The notes beneath the pieces were generated by a model, which worked only from the letters and a program-made list of their open reading frames with translations, had not been told where the DNA came from and did no database searches. The position numbers and the translations under genes are program-made. 64,000 bases of DNA from NCBI RefSeq assembly GCF_000308555.1, contig NZ_BAFY01000075.1, forward strand, positions 1 to 64,000, given 5' to 3'. Below, piece after piece: positions 49,424-58,509 of the stretch; the first letter of the stretch is position 1; each line of letters starts with the position of its first letter. Source of the DNA: Nocardia cyriacigeorgica NBRC 100375 (GTDB lineage: Bacteria; Actinomycetota; Actinomycetes; Mycobacteriales; Mycobacteriaceae).

Positions 49424-50335
49424 ATGCCTGCTTACCTCATCCGACCCTTCCGCCGCGACGACCGCGATCAGCTGACCCGGCTGGCCAACACTCACATCGC
49501 CGCCGTCGTTCCCGGGGTATCGATCTCGGTCAACACCATGCTGAGCAGCCTCGAACGGCGTCCCGAAGAGGTCATCCTCGACCCATGGGTAATCGAACGG
49601 GTCACCCTCGTCGCCGAACAGGATCGTGAACTCGTCGCGGCCGCGCACCTGTTGCGTTACGACTCCGGCGCGCATGTCACCGACAGCTTCCGCAACGCCG
49701 GCACCGTCGAATGGTTCCTCGCCTGGAACCGGAGCACCCTCGGCGACGATGGCGCTCTCCGTCCGGTCGACGCGGCCGCCGACGCGCTCATGACCGCCTG
49801 CCTGGCCCAGTTCGCGCCCTGGCGGGTCGCCTCGCGGCGCTTCAGCGGAAACCTGCCCACCTTCGCCGCCTACGGCCTGTCCGAGCAATGGCCGCACATC
49901 CGGGCGGTCCTCGGACGCAACGGCTGGTCGCGGGCCGACGCATCGAGCGTCGAACTGCTGCTGCTCGCCGAGACCGACAGGATTCCTCGCCCGCAACGCC
50001 CCGATCTCGCGGTGCGCCGCGAGATGGGTGAGCTCGGCACCCGATTCATCGCCCACCGGGACGGTCACGATCTTGGCCACCTGGAGGTCGACACCAACCT
50101 GACCCAGCCCGAACGGATGTCACGGCTGGGTGGCTGGGCCGATGCCTGCCGCGAGGACGGCGAACCCGAGGTGCTGCGTTGGCTGTACGGACAGGTCGCC
50201 GGCTGGTTGCGCCTCGGCGGGGTGGACCGGCTGCTCACCTACAGCGAGCCGGGAGATCCGGAGCTCGAGCTGCTGTCTCGATGCGGCTTCGTGGAACTGA
50301 CCCGGACCGACCGGTCATGGGCGCATCCGGGATGA
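49424..50335 (+). CDS. GNAT-family N-acetyltransferase-like protein
   Basis: A 303-aa protein. The N-terminal half starts [19 protein letters not shown] and includes [21 protein letters not shown]; the C-terminal part ([42 protein letters not shown], and [17 protein letters not shown]) looks like a second GNAT-like unit ending in the usual 'GF-E' strand. The classical Q/RxxGxG/A acetyl-CoA loop is not clear, so activity is uncertain. It is inserted between DUF4233 and ndk, where mycobacteria have no such gene. GGAG is seven bases before ATG 49424. Confidence 0.65.
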   Translation: MPAYLIRPFRRDDRDQLTRLANTHIAAVVPGVSISVNTMLSSLERRPEEVILDPWVIERVTLVAEQDRELVAAAHLLRYDSGAHVTDSFRNAGTVEWFLAWNRSTLGDDGALRPVDAAADALMTACLAQFAPWRVASRRFSGNLPTFAAYGLSEQWPHIRAVLGRNGWSRADASSVELLLLAETDRIPRPQRPDLAVRREMGELGTRFIAHRDGHDLGHLEVDTNLTQPERMSRLGGWADACREDGEPEVLRWLYGQVAGWLRLGGVDRLLTYSEPGDPELELLSRCGFVELTRTDRSWAHPG

Positions 50336-50379
50336 GCGCTGGTTGGGAGGCAGGGGTAGCCGACCGTTACGCTGTCGCC

Positions 50380-50796
50380 GTGACTGAGCAGACATTGATC
50401 CTCATCAAGCCGGACGGTGTGGCCCGTGGCCTCGTCGGTGAGGTGCTGAACCGGATCGAGCGCAAGGGGCTGAAGATCGCCGCGCTCGAGCTGAAGCAGG
50501 TGTCCGATGAACTGGCCGGCGAGCACTACGCCGAACACGCGGGCAAGCCGTTCTACGGCTCGCTGATCGAATTCATCACCTCCGGGCCGGTCGTCGCGGC
50601 CGTGCTCGAGGGGCCGCGCGCCATCGCGGCGTTCCGGCAGATCGCCGGCGGCACCGACCCGGTGGAAAAGGCCGCCACCGGCAGCATCCGGGGCGATTTC
50701 GCCCTGGAGACCCAGGAGAACCTGGTGCACGGCTCCGACTCGCCGGAGTCGGCCAAGCGGGAAATCGCGCTCTGGTTTCCCGAGTTCCCGGCCTGA
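50380..50796 (+). CDS. ndk: Nucleoside diphosphate kinase
   Basis: A 138-aa enzyme that transfers the gamma phosphate from ATP to nucleoside diphosphates. The active histidine is His117 in ENLVHGSDS; other motifs are [17 protein letters not shown] and [15 protein letters not shown]. No Shine-Dalgarno sequence precedes GTG 50380. TACGCT (50368-50373) lies six bases before the start and fits a -10 box, so the transcript may be leaderless, as is common in actinobacteria. Confidence 0.95.
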   Translation: MTEQTLILIKPDGVARGLVGEVLNRIERKGLKIAALELKQVSDELAGEHYAEHAGKPFYGSLIEFITSGPVVAAVLEGPRAIAAFRQIAGGTDPVEKAATGSIRGDFALETQENLVHGSDSPESAKREIALWFPEFPA

Positions 50797-51187
50797 AACG
50801 ATCTCCATTCCGTCGCATCCGACGTCACGCTGTTGCGCCGATGGCGAACCCTCGGCGCACGGTGTGGGATACTGGCAACTGGTTGCAACCGACAACGGTC
50901 GTAACCGGATGACACCCCGAGGTTCGATGCCGATCATCGCTGCCGCGGCGCGGTAACTCGTTCGCGTCGGCACGCTGGATGAACGCTCACACCACGGAGT
51001 TCAGCCATACAGCCAGGCGCCGCGTGACCAGTTAGCCCGAACGACGATCGATATGGAGATAACCGGGCACGCGGGGCGAGACCATTGACCTCGTGCCAAC
51101 CGCGCGAGGCGTACGGAAACAGCGCCCCCGCGTCGGCCGCGTCACTCCCTTCCGGGAGGAACGCGCCCGGGGGCCCGAGGAGACTTC
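50797..51187 (+). promoter_or_regulatory. rne upstream region (391 bases)
   Basis: No gene is supported here. A possible extended -10 box (TGTGGGATACT, ending at 50873) is followed by the perfect palindrome GGTTGCAACC (50881-50890). If that promoter is used, rne has a ~300-base leader, in line with the long rne leaders known in other bacteria where RNase E controls its own mRNA. GAGGAG (51178-51183) is the ribosome site for GTG 51188. Confidence 0.4.
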
Positions 51188-54100
51188 GTGGCCGATCAAG
51201 AGCCGCTGGACACAACATCACAGGATGCCGATCAATTGCCGGAGCGAATCCGAGTTCATGCGCTGGCCAAACGTCTGGGAGTAACGAGCAAGCGCATCCT
51301 GGCCAAGCTGGGTGAGCTCGGCTCCGACGCGCGCAGCCCCCAGTCGAACGTCGAACGCGCGGTCGCGGAGTCGGTGCGCGACGCGCTCGCCACACCGGAG
51401 GCCGAACCGGCCGCCGCCGAACCCCCGGCGGCGGACACCCAGCAAACACCCGAAGCGCCTCCGGCCGAGCAGGCGGTCAGCGCCGCTGCCGCGCCGGACG
51501 AGCCCGTCCCGGCCGAGACCCCGACGGCCGCGCAGACCGAGGCCGCCGGCGCCGACCTGTTCTCCACCGCGCCCGCGTTCAGCCCGCCCGGCGGCCTGTT
51601 CGCCAGCCCGGTTCAGGAAGAACCACCGGTCGTGGAGCCGGTCGTGTTCGAGTCCGCGGTCGTCGCCGCGCCACTGTTCCTGTCGCCCGATGCCGCCGCC
51701 GCCGAAGAGCTGCGGAAGAAGCGCCGCCGCGTCGAATCCGAGACCCCGCGCGCCGACGAGGGCACTACCCAGGCCGAGGACGTCGAGGACGAGACCGGCG
51801 ACGAGCAGGACGGCGCCGAGCAGTCCGAGTCCGACGATCAGCCCCGCCGCCGCCGTCGTGGCCGCCGCGGTCGCGGTCGTGGTCGCGGCGAACAGCACGC
51901 CGACTCCGATGACGAGCAGGACACCGACGAGCGTGGCGCCCGCGACAAGGACGGCGCGCGCGACAAGGACGAGGCGCCGGCCACGGACGCGGGCACCGCC
52001 GACGAGTCCGAGTCCGAGGAGACCCAGCAGACCGAGGCCGAATCCGGCGACGACGGCGAGGACGGCTCGGAGGGCTCGACCCGTCGCCGGCGCAGGCGCA
52101 GGCGGCGCAAGGTCGCCGGCGAGGGCGGCGGCGAGAACGAACCCGCCGACGACGACCCGCCCAACACGGTCGTGCACGAGCGCGAACCGCGCAACAAGAG
52201 CCGTGCCCGCGCCGCCGTCGACGAGGTGCAGGGCATCACCGGGTCCACCCGGCTGGAAGCCAAGCGCCAGCGTCGCCGCGACGGCCGCGAGGCAGGCAGG
52301 CGTCGTCCGCCGATCCTGACCGAATCGGAGTTCCTGGCCCGCCGCGAATCCGTCGACCGGGTCATGGTGGTGCGGGAAAAGGAGTTCCCCGGCCACCCCA
52401 CCGCCACCCAGGTCGCGGTGCTCGAGGACAACATCCTGGTCGAGCACTTCGTCACCAGCACCGGCCAGGCGTCCATGGTCGGCAACGTCTACCTCGGCAA
52501 GGTGCAGAACGTGCTGCCGAGCATGGAGGCGGCGTTCGTCGACATCGGCCGCGGCCGCAACGGTGTGCTCTACGCCGGTGAGGTGAACTGGGAGGCCGCC
52601 GGGCTCGGCGGCAAGGAACGCAAGATCGAGCAGGCGCTCAAGCCCGGCGATCAGGTGCTGGTCCAGGTGAGCAAGGACCCGGTCGGTCACAAGGGCGCCC
52701 GCCTGACCACTCAGATCAGCCTGGCCGGACGCTTCCTGGTGTACGTGCCGGGCGGCACCTCCACCGGCATCAGCCGCAAGCTGCCCGACACCGAGCGCAA
52801 GCGGCTCAAGGAGATCCTGCGCGAGATCGTGCCCGCCGACGCAGGCGTGATCATCCGCACTGCCTCCGAGGGCGTCAGCGAAGCCGAACTGGCCCGTGAC
52901 GTGGAACGGTTGCAGGCCACCTGGCGCACCATCGAGAAGGCCGCCGAACAGGATTCCGGCGCGCCGAAGACGCTCTACGAAGAGCCGGACCTGCTGGTCA
53001 AGGTGATCCGCGACCTGTTCAACGAGGATTTCTCCAAGCTGGTCATCGAGGGCGAGCGGTCCTGGAGCACGGTGGAGAACTACATCCGCACCGTCGCGCC
53101 GGACCTGCTGGCCCGGGTCTCGCGGCACGAGAACAACGGTGTGGATGTCTTCGAGGCCTACCGCATCGACGAACAGCTGGCCAAGGCCCTCGACCGCAAG
53201 GTGTGGCTGCCCTCGGGCGGCACGCTGGTCATCGATCGCACCGAGGCGATGACCGTCATCGACGTCAACACCGGCAAGTTCACCGGCTCGGGCAACAGCA
53301 ACCTGGAAGAGACGGTCACCCGCAACAACCTGGAAGCCGCCGAGGAGATCGTGCGGCAGATGCGGTTGCGCGATATCGGCGGCATGATCGTCGTCGACTT
53401 CATCGACATGGTGCTCGAATCCAACCGTGACCTGGTGCTGCGTCGGCTGACCGAGGCGCTGGGCCGCGACCGCACCCGGCATCAGGTGTCCGAGGTGACC
53501 TCACTCGGCCTGGTCCAGATGACGCGTAAGAAGCTGGGCACCGGCCTCGTCGAGGCCTTCTCCACCACCTGCGAGCACTGCCATGGCCGGGGCATCCTGG
53601 TGCACAGCTACCCGGTGGAGCCGGGCGCGGCCGAGGACGGGGCCGGACGCGGACGCGAATCCGGGTCACGCCGTCGTCGCGGCCGTGACAAGGCGGCCGC
53701 TCCCGCCGCCCCGCAGGCGCAGCCCGCGGTGGCGGAGTTGAGCGAGGAAGAGGCCGCGGTCAAGCGCGCGCATCCGGTCGCACTGGCCATGGCCGCCCAT
53801 CAGGCCGAGGACAGTGGTGCCTCGGAGGCCGAGGCCGCGCCGCAGCCGCCGGACACCGGCGTCGAACCCGCGGCCGCCGAGCAGGCGCAGGAAGCGACCG
53901 GCGAACCGGCCGCTCAGCATGTCGCCGCAGGACAGAACGGAACCACTCGCACCCGGTCGACGCGTCGACGGCGGGTGGCGCGCTCGGCCGCGGCGCCGGA
54001 TGCCGACGCTGTCGTCGCCGTCAGTGAGGTCGTCACCGAGGTGGGTGCGCCGGCTGAACAGGCCTCGGCGGTGGAGCAGGCCGCCGTTGCCGACCAGCGT

Positions 54101-54634
54101 GAATCCGAGCAGGCGCCAGTCGCTGAACCGGTGTCGGCCACCGATGCGGCCGAGCACACGGAATCGGTCGAAGCGGACCAGGCACCGGATGCCGACGTGA
54201 CGGCAGTGGGCAAGCAGGTCTCCGTCGTGGAGCCGGGGTCGGCCGAATCGGCTCCGGCCGCGGTGACCACCGCCGAACCCGAAGCAACCGCGCCCGCGGA
54301 AGTGGTCGCGGCGCCCGCGGCCGAGCCGACAGAGCCCGAGACCGCCGCCGCGACGGAGCCGGCCGAGCCCGAATCGGCCGAGGCGCCCACCGCGCCCGCC
54401 GAGAACGGCACCCCGGCCCGGTCGTCCCGACGCCGCCGGGTGGCTCGTTCCGCTGCCGCCCCGGCCTCGGACAGCACGGGCGCGGTATTCGTCCTCAGCA
54501 GCTCGGAGGAGCCCGCGGCGCCGGTCGTCGACTTCACCGAACCGGTACCGGTCCCGGTGCCCGAACGCAGGCCTCGCAGGCGCAGCGCGGGCAGGCCCGC
54601 CGGGCCGCCGCCCGCCGAATCGGCCGACGAATGA
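51188..54634 (+). CDS. rne: Ribonuclease E/G
   Basis: An 1148-aa endoribonuclease, longer than the ~950-aa mycobacterial enzyme. Residues ~17-70 form an IF2-N-like domain (ERIRVHALAKRLGVTSKRIL). An acidic/arginine-rich disordered part (to ~380) includes RRRRRGRRGRGRGRG-like and DDDPPNTVVHERE segments. The catalytic core (~390-820) has the S1 domain (FVDIGRGRNGVLYAGEV), the DNase I-like site (AMTVIDVNTGKFTGSG, VVDFIDMVLESNRD) and the Zn-link CEHC near 796. The 330-residue tail is Ala/Glu-rich and contains the basic motif RRRRVARSAAAP twice. It starts degradation of mRNA and rRNA processing. GTG start with GAGGAG four bases upstream. Confidence 0.93.
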   Translation: MADQEPLDTTSQDADQLPERIRVHALAKRLGVTSKRILAKLGELGSDARSPQSNVERAVAESVRDALATPEAEPAAAEPPAADTQQTPEAPPAEQAVSAAAAPDEPVPAETPTAAQTEAAGADLFSTAPAFSPPGGLFASPVQEEPPVVEPVVFESAVVAAPLFLSPDAAAAEELRKKRRRVESETPRADEGTTQAEDVEDETGDEQDGAEQSESDDQPRRRRRGRRGRGRGRGEQHADSDDEQDTDERGARDKDGARDKDEAPATDAGTADESESEETQQTEAESGDDGEDGSEGSTRRRRRRRRRKVAGEGGGENEPADDDPPNTVVHEREPRNKSRARAAVDEVQGITGSTRLEAKRQRRRDGREAGRRRPPILTESEFLARRESVDRVMVVREKEFPGHPTATQVAVLEDNILVEHFVTSTGQASMVGNVYLGKVQNVLPSMEAAFVDIGRGRNGVLYAGEVNWEAAGLGGKERKIEQALKPGDQVLVQVSKDPVGHKGARLTTQISLAGRFLVYVPGGTSTGISRKLPDTERKRLKEILREIVPADAGVIIRTASEGVSEAELARDVERLQATWRTIEKAAEQDSGAPKTLYEEPDLLVKVIRDLFNEDFSKLVIEGERSWSTVENYIRTVAPDLLARVSRHENNGVDVFEAYRIDEQLAKALDRKVWLPSGGTLVIDRTEAMTVIDVNTGKFTGSGNSNLEETVTRNNLEAAEEIVRQMRLRDIGGMIVVDFIDMVLESNRDLVLRRLTEALGRDRTRHQVSEVTSLGLVQMTRKKLGTGLVEAFSTTCEHCHGRGILVHSYPVEPGAAEDGAGRGRESGSRRRRGRDKAAAPAAPQAQPAVAELSEEEAAVKRAHPVALAMAAHQAEDSGASEAEAAPQPPDTGVEPAAAEQAQEATGEPAAQHVAAGQNGTTRTRSTRRRRVARSAAAPDADAVVAVSEVVTEVGAPAEQASAVEQAAVADQRESEQAPVAEPVSATDAAEHTESVEADQAPDADVTAVGKQVSVVEPGSAESAPAAVTTAEPEATAPAEVVAAPAAEPTEPETAAATEPAEPESAEAPTAPAENGTPARSSRRRRVARSAAAPASDSTGAVFVLSSSEEPAAPVVDFTEPVPVPVPERRPRRRSAGRPAGPPPAESADE

Positions 54635-54638
54635 CCTG

Positions 54639-54667
54639 GTGGTCCCCGCCCTTGTGGCGGGGGCCAC
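54639..54667 (+). terminator. Hairpin terminator after rne
   Basis: GTGGTCCCCGCC / GGCGGGGGCCAC, a 12-bp stem with one wobble pair and loop CTTGT, five bases after the rne stop; no T-run. Confidence 0.7.
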
Positions 54668-54685
54668 TGTCGTTCGGTGGCCGGT

Positions 54686-54715
54686 TTGGTCGCGCACCTA
54701 TGCGTCCTGTAATCT
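54686..54715 (+). promoter_or_regulatory. Candidate promoter of rplU-rpmA
   Basis: TTGGTC (54686-54691), 18 bases, TAATCT (54710-54715). A small hairpin CAGCG-N8-CGCTG follows in the leader. The leader would be about 190 bases, leaving room for feedback control, though I do not recognise a known L21 leader motif. Confidence 0.45.
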
Positions 54716-54908
54716 TGGACAGTCGCTGCCCGGCGACAGCGTTTTATCACGCTGTGCCCGCGAAGCTATAGAGCAATCGCCAGTGCTGAGGCGGCGGTGA
54801 CTACCAGACCAGATGTGTAGTGGATGCCCGGTGGAATTCTCCGGCCGGGTGCCACTCCAGCCGCGCTAGCAAGCGTCGCACACCTAGAGGAAGAAGGGCA
54901 GCCGACCG

Positions 54909-55220
54909 ATGGCAACGTACGCGATCGTCAAGACCGGCGGAAAGCAGTACAAGGTCGCGGTCGGTGACCTGGTGAAGGTCGAGAAGATCGAGGGTGCGCC
55001 GGGCACCGCTGTGGATCTGTCGCCGGTGCTCGTGGTCAACGGCGCCGAGCTGACCGCCGATGCGGACAAGCTGGCCAAGGTGTCGGTGTCCGCCGAGGTC
55101 GTCGAGCAGACCAAGGGCCCGAAGATCCGCATCCACAAGTTCAAGAACAAGACCGGCTACCACAAGCGCCAGGGTCACCGTCAGCCGCTGACGGTCCTGA
55201 AGGTCACCGGCATCAAGTAA
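54909..55220 (+). CDS. rplU: 50S ribosomal protein L21
   Basis: A 103-aa protein with the L21 signature: [35 protein letters not shown], and the C-terminal [21 protein letters not shown], written in two overlapping blocks [13 protein letters not shown] and HKRQGHRQP. It binds 23S rRNA near L20. AGAGGAAG precedes the ATG. First gene of the rplU-rpmA pair. Confidence 0.97.
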   Translation: MATYAIVKTGGKQYKVAVGDLVKVEKIEGAPGTAVDLSPVLVVNGAELTADADKLAKVSVSAEVVEQTKGPKIRIHKFKNKTGYHKRQGHRQPLTVLKVTGIK

Positions 55221-55265
55221 TCGGCCCGGGGGTTCACCGAGCCCTCACCTGGAGGAGTTACAGCA

Positions 55266-55532
55266 ATGGCACATAAGAAGGGTGCATCCAGCTCCCGGAA
55301 CGGTCGCGATTCCAACAGCAAGCGCCTCGGCGTGAAGCGGTTCGGCGGTCAGTCCGTCAAGGCCGGCGAGATCCTGGTGCGTCAGCGCGGCACGCACTTC
55401 CACCCCGGCGTGAACGTCGGCCGTGGCGGTGACGACACCCTGTTCGCCCTCGAGGCGGGCGCGGTGGAGTTCGGCACCAAGCGTGGACGCAAGACCGTCA
55501 ACATCGTGGTTCCGGAGCCGGTCCAGGCCTGA
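55266..55532 (+). CDS. rpmA: 50S ribosomal protein L27
   Basis: An 88-aa protein beginning [21 protein letters not shown], the conserved L27 start whose N-terminus reaches the peptidyl-transferase centre; [19 protein letters not shown] and [13 protein letters not shown] follow. There is no N-terminal cleavable extension of the firmicute type. GGAGG lies ahead of the ATG. A terminator follows, so obg has its own promoter. Confidence 0.97.
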   Translation: MAHKKGASSSRNGRDSNSKRLGVKRFGGQSVKAGEILVRQRGTHFHPGVNVGRGGDDTLFALEAGAVEFGTKRGRKTVNIVVPEPVQA

Positions 55533-55558
55533 CCGGCTGACGACTCCAACACAGACGA

Positions 55559-55592
55559 GCGGGTCAGGGTGACATACCCCTGGCCCGCTTTT
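55559..55592 (+). terminator. Intrinsic terminator after rpmA
   Basis: GCGGGTCAGGG / CCCTGGCCCGC, an 11-bp stem with one wobble pair and a loop of about eight bases, followed by TTTTCGTTGTTT. Confidence 0.82.
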
Positions 55593-55665
55593 CGTTGTTT
55601 CCATCAGCAGTGACCTGCGGCGACGTTCGCCGTCCCGACCAGACCGAAGGAGGATGATTCGGCGT

Positions 55666-57126
55666 ATGTCCAAATTCATCGACCGTGTCGTACTTCATGT
55701 GCGTGCTGGCAAGGGCGGCCACGGCTGCGCGTCGGTGCACCGGGAGAAGTTCAAGCCGCTCGGCGGCCCCGACGGCGGTAATGGCGGCAACGGCGGCGAC
55801 GTGATCCTCGAGGTCGATCCCAATGTGCACACGCTGCTGGACTTCCATTTCCATCCGCATGCCAAGGCGAGCAACGGCAAGCCGGGCGAAGGCGGCAACC
55901 GGGACGGCAAACAGGGCACCGACCTGCTGCTGAAAGTGCCCGACGGCACCGTGGTGCTGGGGGCCGACGGTGAAGTGCTGATGGATCTCGTCGGTGCGGG
56001 CAACCGATTCATCGCCGCCCGCGGCGGACGCGGCGGGCTCGGCAATGCCGCGCTGGCCTCCAAAGCGCGCAAGGCGCCCGGTTTCGCGTTGCTCGGCGAG
56101 GAGGGCGAAGAGCGCGACATCGTGCTCGAGCTCAAGTCGGTGGCCGATGTTGGGCTGGTCGGGTTCCCGTCGGCCGGTAAGTCCTCGCTGGTCTCGGTGC
56201 TGTCGGCGGCCAAACCCAAGATCGCCGACTACCCCTTCACCACGCTGGTGCCCAATCTCGGTGTGGTCGCCAGCGGCGACACCACCTTCACCGTCGCCGA
56301 CGTGCCGGGTCTGATCCCGGGCGCGAGCCAGGGCCGTGGGCTCGGCCTCGACTTCCTGCGTCATCTGGAGCGCTGCGCCGTGCTCGCGCACGTGGTGGAC
56401 TGCGCGACCTTGGAGCCGGGCCGCGATCCCGTCTCCGATGTCGACGCGCTCGAGGCGGAACTGGCGGCCTACAAGCCCGCGCTGAGTGCCGACGCCGGGC
56501 TGGGTGATCTGGCCGACCGCCCGCGCGTGGTGATCCTGAACAAGACCGATGTGCCCGATGCCGCCGAACTGGCCGAGATGGTCACCGAGGAGTTCGCCGC
56601 GCGCGGCTGGCCGGTGTTCCAGATCTCGGCGGTGAGCCGGGCGGGGCTGCGGCCGCTGACGTTCGCGCTGGCCGACATGGTGCGCAAGTACCGCGAGGAA
56701 CATCCGAAGGCAGCGCCGAAGCGTCCGGTGATCCGGCCGATCGCGGTCGACGAGACCGGTTTCAGCGTGATCGCGGATCCGGAGGAACCCGGCGGCTTCA
56801 TCGTGCGCGGGACCCGGCCCGAGCGCTGGGTGCGCCAGACCCAGTTCGACAACGACGAGGCCGTCGGCTACCTGGCCGACCGGCTCGCCCGCCTCGGCGT
56901 CGAAGACGAACTCGTACGTCTCGGCGCGGAACCGGGCGCGCCCGTCACCATCGGTGACGTCACCTTCGAATGGGAGCCGCAGATCTCCGCGGGCGTCGAC
57001 ATGGTGCCCACCGGCCGCGGCACCGATATCCGGCTCGAGCAGACCGACCGGGTCAGTGCGGCCGAACGCAAGCATGCCTCCCGGGTGCGTCGCGGTCTGG
57101 TGCGCGACGACGAGGACGAAGCGTAG
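55666..57126 (+). CDS. obg: GTPase Obg/CgtA
   Basis: A 486-aa essential GTPase linked to 50S ribosome assembly and the stringent response. The Obg fold (1-158) has glycine-rich loops [14 protein letters not shown] and [13 protein letters not shown]. The G domain has [11 protein letters not shown] (G1), DYPFTT (G2), DVPGLI (G3) and NKTDVPD (G4). The C-terminal OCT domain (~345-425) has [23 protein letters not shown], given here in the parts [13 protein letters not shown] and [16 protein letters not shown] 55666 matches the family start; ATG 55654 abuts the ribosome site and is less likely. Confidence 0.95.
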   Translation: MSKFIDRVVLHVRAGKGGHGCASVHREKFKPLGGPDGGNGGNGGDVILEVDPNVHTLLDFHFHPHAKASNGKPGEGGNRDGKQGTDLLLKVPDGTVVLGADGEVLMDLVGAGNRFIAARGGRGGLGNAALASKARKAPGFALLGEEGEERDIVLELKSVADVGLVGFPSAGKSSLVSVLSAAKPKIADYPFTTLVPNLGVVASGDTTFTVADVPGLIPGASQGRGLGLDFLRHLERCAVLAHVVDCATLEPGRDPVSDVDALEAELAAYKPALSADAGLGDLADRPRVVILNKTDVPDAAELAEMVTEEFAARGWPVFQISAVSRAGLRPLTFALADMVRKYREEHPKAAPKRPVIRPIAVDETGFSVIADPEEPGGFIVRGTRPERWVRQTQFDNDEAVGYLADRLARLGVEDELVRLGAEPGAPVTIGDVTFEWEPQISAGVDMVPTGRGTDIRLEQTDRVSAAERKHASRVRRGLVRDDEDEA

Positions 57127-57174
57127 GCACGGCGTCCGTCGTGCCGCGCGCGAGAACAGTGGTGGAGATCAGCC

Positions 57175-58308
57175 GTGACGGAAACGCAGGTGCAGTTCGG
57201 CGCCGAACTCAGTGAGGCGCGCCAGGCCATCGCCGGTGCGCGCAGTGTGGTGGTGAAGATCGGGTCCTCGGCCCTCACCAGCATGAAGGCAGGTCTGGAC
57301 ACCGCTCGGCTGGATCGGCTCGCCGACGCCGTCGAGGCGCGGATGCGGGCCGGATCGGATGTGGTGGTGGTGTCCTCGGGCGCGATCGGCGCCGGTATGG
57401 CCCCGCTCGGTCTGAGCGCTCGTCCACGCGATCTGGCCACCAAGCAGGCCGCGGCCAGCGTCGGCCAGCTCGCGCTCGCGCACGCGTGGGGCACCTCGTT
57501 CGCCCGCTACGGCCGCACCGTCGGCCAGGTCCTGCTCAGTGCCGACGACTTCTCCCGCCGCGAACATCACCGCAACGCACAGCGCACCCTCGACCGGCTG
57601 CGTTCGCTCGGCGCGGTGGCGGTGGTGAACGAAAACGACACTGTCGCAACCGAAGAGATCCGTTTCGGTGACAACGACCGGCTCGCGGCGCTGGTCGCGC
57701 ACCTGGTCGGTGCCGACGCGCTGGTGCTGCTGTCGGATGTCGAGGGCCTCTACGATGGCGATCCGCGCAAGGGCGGCGCGACCTTCATTCCCGAGGTGCG
57801 TTCCAGCGCCGATCTGGATGGAGTGATTGCCGGCACCGGCGGCGCGCTCGGCACCGGTGGCATGGCCTCGAAGCTGTCCGCGGCCCGGCTCGCCGCCGAC
57901 GCCGGCGTGCCCGTGCTGCTGGCCGCGGCCTCCGAAGCGGCGACCGCGTTGAGCAGCGGCACTGTCGGCACCGCGTTCGCGGCTCGCCCGGTTCGCCTGT
58001 CCGCCCGCAAGTTCTGGGTGCGGCACGCCGCCGACAGCCGCGGCGCCATCCACATCGACGAGGGCGCCGTCGCCGCCGTCGCGCACCGCCGCCACTCCCT
58101 GCTGGCCGCGGGTATCACCGCTGTGCGCGGCCGCTTCCACGGCGGCGACGTCGTCGACCTCATCGCCCCCGACAACCGCCTGGTGGCCCGCGGCGTGGTC
58201 GAATACGACGCGGCCGAACTGACGACGATGCTCGGCCGCTCCACCGCCGAGCTCCCCGACACCATGCAGCGTCCTGTCATCCACGCCGACGACCTGGTGA
58301 AGGTGTAG
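57175..58308 (+). CDS. proB: Glutamate 5-kinase
   Basis: A 377-aa enzyme for the first step of proline synthesis. The amino-acid-kinase domain shows [42 protein letters not shown] and [14 protein letters not shown]; the C-terminal ~90 residues are a PUA domain ([13 protein letters not shown]...[10 protein letters not shown]). Proline usually inhibits the enzyme. GGAG is seven bases before GTG 57175. Obg-proB adjacency is conserved in actinobacteria. Confidence 0.95.
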   Translation: MTETQVQFGAELSEARQAIAGARSVVVKIGSSALTSMKAGLDTARLDRLADAVEARMRAGSDVVVVSSGAIGAGMAPLGLSARPRDLATKQAAASVGQLALAHAWGTSFARYGRTVGQVLLSADDFSRREHHRNAQRTLDRLRSLGAVAVVNENDTVATEEIRFGDNDRLAALVAHLVGADALVLLSDVEGLYDGDPRKGGATFIPEVRSSADLDGVIAGTGGALGTGGMASKLSAARLAADAGVPVLLAAASEAATALSSGTVGTAFAARPVRLSARKFWVRHAADSRGAIHIDEGAVAAVAHRRHSLLAAGITAVRGRFHGGDVVDLIAPDNRLVARGVVEYDAAELTTMLGRSTAELPDTMQRPVIHADDLVKV

Positions 58309-58329
58309 TGGCGATTTTGATTTGCTTTT

Positions 58330-58509
58330 ATGCGCACCACGGTTGACCTCTCCCCAGACCTCATGCAGGCGGCCAAGGTCGCCGCGGCGGCGCGCGGCAT
58401 CAGTTTGAAGGAGCTTGTTCTCGGCCACGGATCCGCTCGCACATGGATCGGTGACGCTGTTGCGGGTGCCTCCTGTTACGACCCTTGCGGCGGAATGACG
58501 CCGGGCTGA
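58330..58509 (+). pseudogene. Truncated VapB-like antitoxin fragment
   Basis: A 59-codon frame. The first ~31 residues, MRTTVDLSPDLMQAAKVAAA then ARGISLKELV, match the ribbon-helix-helix start of VapB antitoxins (RTTV-L---L--A---A---G-SL-E-). After that the sequence becomes unrelated (GHGSARTWIGDAV, then two cysteines) and the frame runs 34 bases into the 3' end of the opposing PPE-like gene. Full VapB proteins are ~70-85 aa and are followed by a PIN toxin; no toxin is seen. No clear ribosome site. Likely a leftover of a toxin-antitoxin pair. Confidence 0.5.

Noticed and set aside
51218..53482. A 754-codon frame antisense to rne, and similar long antisense frames across gdh, obg, clpX and valS
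   Set aside because: High third-position GC in real genes keeps antisense frames open. The products look random and the sense proteins are firmly recognised.
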